Source: Bradyrhizobium ivorense
GTDB taxonomy: Bacteria > Pseudomonadota > Alphaproteobacteria > Rhizobiales > Xanthobacteraceae
NCBI RefSeq assembly: GCF_900696085.1
Contig: NZ_CAADFC020000033.1
Span: forward strand, 496,001 to 560,000
Length of the DNA stretch: 64,000 nt
Direction: 5' to 3'
Shown here: positions 61,202-64,000 of the stretch, piece by piece
How positions within the stretch are numbered: the stretch's first letter is position 1
Layout of the letters: each line of letters starts with the position of its first letter
Translations under genes and position numbers: made by a program
Notes under the pieces: generated by a model
Seen by the model: the letters and a program-made list of their open reading frames with translations, nothing else
Databases searched by the model: none
Told to the model about the DNA's origin: nothing

Positions 61202-62401
61202 TCAATCCTTCGGCCGCAGCTTCTCGATTTCGGCGTCGCTGGGCAGATAGTCGGAGCCCTTGCGATAGGCGCTATCGACCATGATGCCCTTGCCGTCCTT
61301 GAGCGCGGTCTTGCCGGTGAAGGCGCCCAAGGTCGACTGGTGATCGATCTTGCGGAAGGTGATCTCGCCGAACGGCGACGGCATCGAGATGCCTTCGGCC
61401 GCGGTGATCAGCTGCTCCGGATCGGTCGAATTGGCTTTGGCGAGGATCGCGGCCGCAGCCTTGATGGTCTGGTAGCCGACGATCGAGCCGAGCCGCGGGT
61501 AATCGTTGTACTTGCCTTGGTAGGCCTTCAGGAACGCGTCATGCTCCGGCGTCTTGATCGAATACCAGGGATAGCCGGTGACGATCCAGCCCTCGGGCGT
61601 CTCGTCCTTCAGCGGATCGAGGTATTCGGGCTCGCCGGTCAGGAAGCTGACCACCTTGCGGTCCTTGAACAGGCCGCGGGTGTTGCCCTCGCGGACGAGT
61701 TTCACGAGGTCGGCGCCGAAGGTGACGTTGAGGATCGCCTCCGGGTTGGCGGCGGCAACCGCCTGCACCACCGGGCCGGCGTCGATCTTGCCCTGCGGCG
61801 GCCACTGTTCGTCGACCCACTGGATGTCGGGCCGTTTCTCCGACATCAGCTTCTTGAACACCGCGACCGCCGACTGGCCGTATTCATAGTTCGGCGCGAT
61901 CGTCGCCCAGCGCTTCGCCGGGAGCTTCGCCGCCTCCTCCACCAGCATCGCGGCCTGCATGTAGTTCGACGGCCGCAGGCGGAAGGTGTAGCGGTTGCCC
62001 TTCGACCAGGTGATGGCGTCGGTCAGCGGCTCGGCCGCGAGGAAAAACACCTTCTTCTGATTGGCGAAGTCGCTGACGGCAAGGCCGATGTTGGAGAGGA
62101 AGGTGCCCGCAAGCAGCGCGACCTTCTCGCTCGACACCAATTCGTTTGCCGCGGTCTGCGCATCCGCCGGCTTGCCGCCGTCATCCTTGGAGACGACGAC
62201 CAGCTTCTTGCCGTTGATGCCGCCGGCGGCATTGATCTCTTCCACCGCGAGCTGCCAGCCCTTGCGGTAGGGCTCGGTGAACGCCGGCAGCAAGGAATAA
62301 CTATTGATCTCGCCGATCTTGATCTCGCTCTGTGCCATAGCGCTGGTCGCCATGGTCGCAACCGCGATCGCCAGACCCGCCCCTACGAAATAACCACGCA
62401 T
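61202..62401 (-). CDS. Liv-type ABC importer substrate-binding protein, second system
   Basis: A 399-residue periplasmic binding protein starting at the ATG at 62401 with GGAGG seven bases upstream; an in-frame TTG at 62425 is less likely. Signal residues 1-23 end TSAMAQ. The mature domain (SEIKIGEINSYSLLPAFTEPYRKGWQLAVEEINAAGGINGKK) matches the Leu/amide-binding type. It lies 29 bp downstream of the DUF1185 gene. The permease and ATPase genes follow beyond the tandem repeat. Confidence 0.92.
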   Translation of the reverse strand: MRGYFVGAGLAIAVATMATSAMAQSEIKIGEINSYSLLPAFTEPYRKGWQLAVEEINAAGGINGKKLVVVSKDDGGKPADAQTAANELVSSEKVALLAGTFLSNIGLAVSDFANQKKVFFLAAEPLTDAITWSKGNRYTFRLRPSNYMQAAMLVEEAAKLPAKRWATIAPNYEYGQSAVAVFKKLMSEKRPDIQWVDEQWPPQGKIDAGPVVQAVAAANPEAILNVTFGADLVKLVREGNTRGLFKDRKVVSFLTGEPEYLDPLKDETPEGWIVTGYPWYSIKTPEHDAFLKAYQGKYNDYPRLGSIVGYQTIKAAAAILAKANSTDPEQLITAAEGISMPSPFGEITFRKIDHQSTLGAFTGKTALKDGKGIMVDSAYRKGSDYLPSDAEIEKLRPKD

Positions 62402-62430
62402 CCCGTACCTCCAGTTTGTCTTCAAAGAGA

Positions 62431-63015
62431 TTATCGCAATCCGTCTTCGCCCTTGATTTCGTTCACGGTCAGCCCGCCGACCCGCGGCAGCGGCCGGCCG
62501 CTGTCGGTCACCGCGACCGCGACCATGATCTCGTTGGCCCGCGGCGCATCGTTGATCTGCACCTCCATGCCGTCGAAATGGCTGCGCACGAACGCCGCGT
62601 CCTTGTGGCCGAGCGGAATGTCCAGCGTGGTGCCGGGGCCCGAGCGCTTCTTCGACGACGGGATCAGCGCGGCGCCCTTGGAGAGCACCTTGCGCACCGG
62701 CGCACCCATCTTCGGATGCAGGATCGCGGCCGCATGCTCCAGCTCGCCGTTTTCGCCGACCGCGGCCGCCTTGCCGTAGGAATGCGCCTTGGCGCCGTCG
62801 ATGCCGAGTGCGGCCACCGCCCGCTTCGACAGCAATTCGCCGAGCTCCTCGCCGATTGCGATCAGCGGCGACAGGTCCTCGACATAGCGGCCGGCAAACG
62901 GATTTTCGATCACGGCGATCGCGGCGGCACGCCGGGTCGGCGGCGCGATGGTCTTGCCCATCTCCAGATGGGTCTCCTCGACCACGGTGACGATCTTGCG
63001 AATGACGGCGCTCAT
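62431..63015 (-). CDS. amino acid synthesis (DUF1185) family protein
   Basis: A 194-residue protein starting at the ATG at 63015; the frame opens at 63105. The sequence (IRKIVTVVEETHLEMGKTI, NPFAGRYVEDLSPLIAIGEELGELL, GAPVRKVLSKGAALIPSSKKR) matches the DUF1185/AmiS-like amino acid synthesis family, a cytoplasmic fold of unproven function related to cyanuric/barbiturate-type ring enzymes only at fold level. It sits 16 bp after UPF0280 and before the importer genes, consistent with a heterocycle catabolism unit. Confidence 0.85.
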   Translation of the reverse strand: MSAVIRKIVTVVEETHLEMGKTIAPPTRRAAAIAVIENPFAGRYVEDLSPLIAIGEELGELLSKRAVAALGIDGAKAHSYGKAAAVGENGELEHAAAILHPKMGAPVRKVLSKGAALIPSSKKRSGPGTTLDIPLGHKDAAFVRSHFDGMEVQINDAPRANEIMVAVAVTDSGRPLPRVGGLTVNEIKGEDGLR

Positions 63016-63031
63016 CTGGCCTCGCTCCCGG

Positions 63032-63940
63032 TCATGCCTGCAGCACGTTTTGTGTCGTTGTTCCTTGAAACGCGTGCGATGCCGGCGCCTCGCCGCCAAT
63101 TGCACCGACCAGCCGCGTTTCGCCCAGTAGACGCAATGCCGCGCCCTCGATCAATCCCGACATCAGGAGCAGGCGCGCCTGCGCCGCGCCCGCGTCGAGT
63201 GCCCGCTCGATCTCGTGTTCCGCCAAGGGCCCGACATCGCGGGTCACCAGCCGCGCGCCGAGATCGCTGTCCGGCTGCAACTCGTTCGCCGGAAGCCGGA
63301 CGATCGCGGGATGGCCGGGCAGATCGACCGCATTGGCGATGATGGTCGCCGCGGCATCGGCCCGCGAGGCCGTGCCCGCCAGCACCGTGACGGCATCCGC
63401 AATGCCGAGCGAAAAGCTGCGGCCGTGCCGGCCGCTGGTCGCGATACCGCGCACCGGCATGTCGGCATCGATGGCCGTGGTGCGCATCACGCCGTGACGG
63501 TCCGGGCGATCCATCAGGCCGACGCTGAACTGCTCCCCGCCGGCGAGATGCAGCGCGATATCGCCGCCATTGTTGACATAGGCGCGATCGAGCGTGGCTT
63601 CCCGCAGCATCGCACCGAGGATTTCCTCGGCAACCGAGCCCGCCACCGCCGCCATCGGCGTGATGAAGGTGTCGGCGGCAAATGGCGCGACCGCTGCATG
63701 CATGCGCCGCGCGACCACGCCTTTCAGCGCGCAGTGATGTGGATCGGCCGCACTGCGTAACAAAGGCAACTCCGCACAGAGTTCATCCAGCAGGCCAGTG
63801 AACCGTTCCGCCGCCGCCCGATAGGCGGCGCTGACATCGGCGTCCCTGCCCTTCGCTCCAATGACCAGATCAATGGGACCGTCCTGCAAATGCAGCCGCT
63901 TGCCGTCGGGGAGAAGCGCGATTTGCGGGAGCCGCGTCAT
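63032..63940 (-). CDS. UPF0280 family protein
   Basis: A 302-residue protein with the UPF0280 pattern: HHCALKGVVARRMHAAVAPFA (about residues 67-87), FITPMAAVAGSVAEEIL, RAYVNNGGDIALHL and GIATSGRHGRSFSLGIADAVTVLA. The fold is related to ApbE-type flavin transferases, so a role in flavin attachment or redox maturation is conceivable. It has no signal peptide. Its ATG overlaps the stop of the gene upstream (ATGA). I believe it is often found beside 6-hydroxynicotinate reductase-like genes in rhizobia, but this is recollection. Confidence 0.87.
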   Translation of the reverse strand: MTRLPQIALLPDGKRLHLQDGPIDLVIGAKGRDADVSAAYRAAAERFTGLLDELCAELPLLRSAADPHHCALKGVVARRMHAAVAPFAADTFITPMAAVAGSVAEEILGAMLREATLDRAYVNNGGDIALHLAGGEQFSVGLMDRPDRHGVMRTTAIDADMPVRGIATSGRHGRSFSLGIADAVTVLAGTASRADAAATIIANAVDLPGHPAIVRLPANELQPDSDLGARLVTRDVGPLAEHEIERALDAGAAQARLLLMSGLIEGAALRLLGETRLVGAIGGEAPASHAFQGTTTQNVLQA

Positions 63941-64000
63941 GCGCGCCGTCCGGGAATGTAGGGCATCGGCCGGACCTCGGCGCTGTCGCGCAGCGAGGAC
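63937..64000 (-). CDS. C-terminal end of an upstream gene (cut by window edge)
   Basis: Only the last 20 or so residues are visible (SLRDSAEVRPMPYIPGRRA, then TGA), translationally coupled to the UPF0280 gene. Given the UPF0280/DUF1185/importer context and the enamidase-like gene 10 kb away, a 6-hydroxynicotinate reductase-type iron-sulfur enzyme is the leading guess, but the visible sequence is too short to prove it. Confidence 0.6.
   Translation of the reverse strand, partial: SSLRDSAEVRPMPYIPGRRA

Noticed and set aside
1..64000. tRNA or rRNA genes
   Set aside because: No cloverleaf-compatible segment with the usual T-loop text was noticed and no rRNA-like stretch is present; a tRNAscan run would settle this.

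Overview
The window is chromosomal DNA from a high-GC alphaproteobacterium. Protein style, the palindromic intergenic repeats and the density of ABC-type uptake systems point to Bradyrhizobium or a close relative in the Nitrobacteraceae; this is an inference, since no rRNA or other marker gene is present. Coding density is high. No tRNA, rRNA, CRISPR array, complete insertion sequence or prophage gene was seen.

Layout. 1-8.4 kb (mostly minus strand): a cut isocitrate/isopropylmalate-type dehydrogenase, a zinc alcohol dehydrogenase, a complete peptide-type (Dpp/Opp) ABC importer and a CaiB-type CoA-transferase. 8.5-23.4 kb: a GT5 glycogen-synthase-like enzyme, a patatin-like lipase, a LysR regulator, a peroxiredoxin-like protein, two small exported proteins (DUF302 and cupin) that share an upstream dyad, two MFS transporters overlapping tail to tail, a PRC-barrel protein, a glycogen-debranching-type glucosidase, an ABC exporter and a GT4 glycosyltransferase. 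23.7-28.3 kb: a five-gene Liv-type importer. 28.6-32.5 kb (minus): an SdsA-type alkylsulfatase and a Baeyer-Villiger-type monooxygenase. 32.6-39.1 kb: a NitT/TauT-type importer with its own TetR regulator, interleaved with an epimerase-like protein, a GNAT protein and a DHDPS-family lyase. 39.1-43.1 kb (minus): an Fe3+/polyamine-type ABC operon whose ATPase gene is split by a frameshift. 43.1-44.5 kb: gene-poor, rich in repeats and strong hairpins. 44.6-56.9 kb (plus, with one exception): an MFS exporter, a two-subunit molybdenum hydroxylase, a compact flavocytochrome/Sox cluster (fccB-soxX-soxY-soxZ-soxA), a ferredoxin-NADP reductase on the minus strand, an enamidase-like amidohydrolase, and a selenium-binding/methanethiol-oxidase protein with a small membrane protein. 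57.0-64.0 kb (minus): a MarR regulator and a second Liv-type importer (with LivH and LivM fused), read from a unit that also encodes a DUF1185 protein, a UPF0280 protein and the tail of a further enzyme.

How the genes may work together. Two candidate systems stand out. First, molybdenum hydroxylase + ferredoxin-NADP reductase + enamidase + UPF0280/DUF1185 + Liv importer looks like a reductive N-heterocycle (nicotinate-like) route. It would end at the ring-opening enamidase step, with a perfect 13-bp inverted repeat placed between the reductase and enamidase genes. Second, FccB-SoxXYZA without SoxB or SoxCD, next to a methanethiol-oxidase homologue, looks like a pared-down sulfide or organosulfur oxidation module whose SoxY has a non-canonical C-terminus. 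Both are inferences from gene content.
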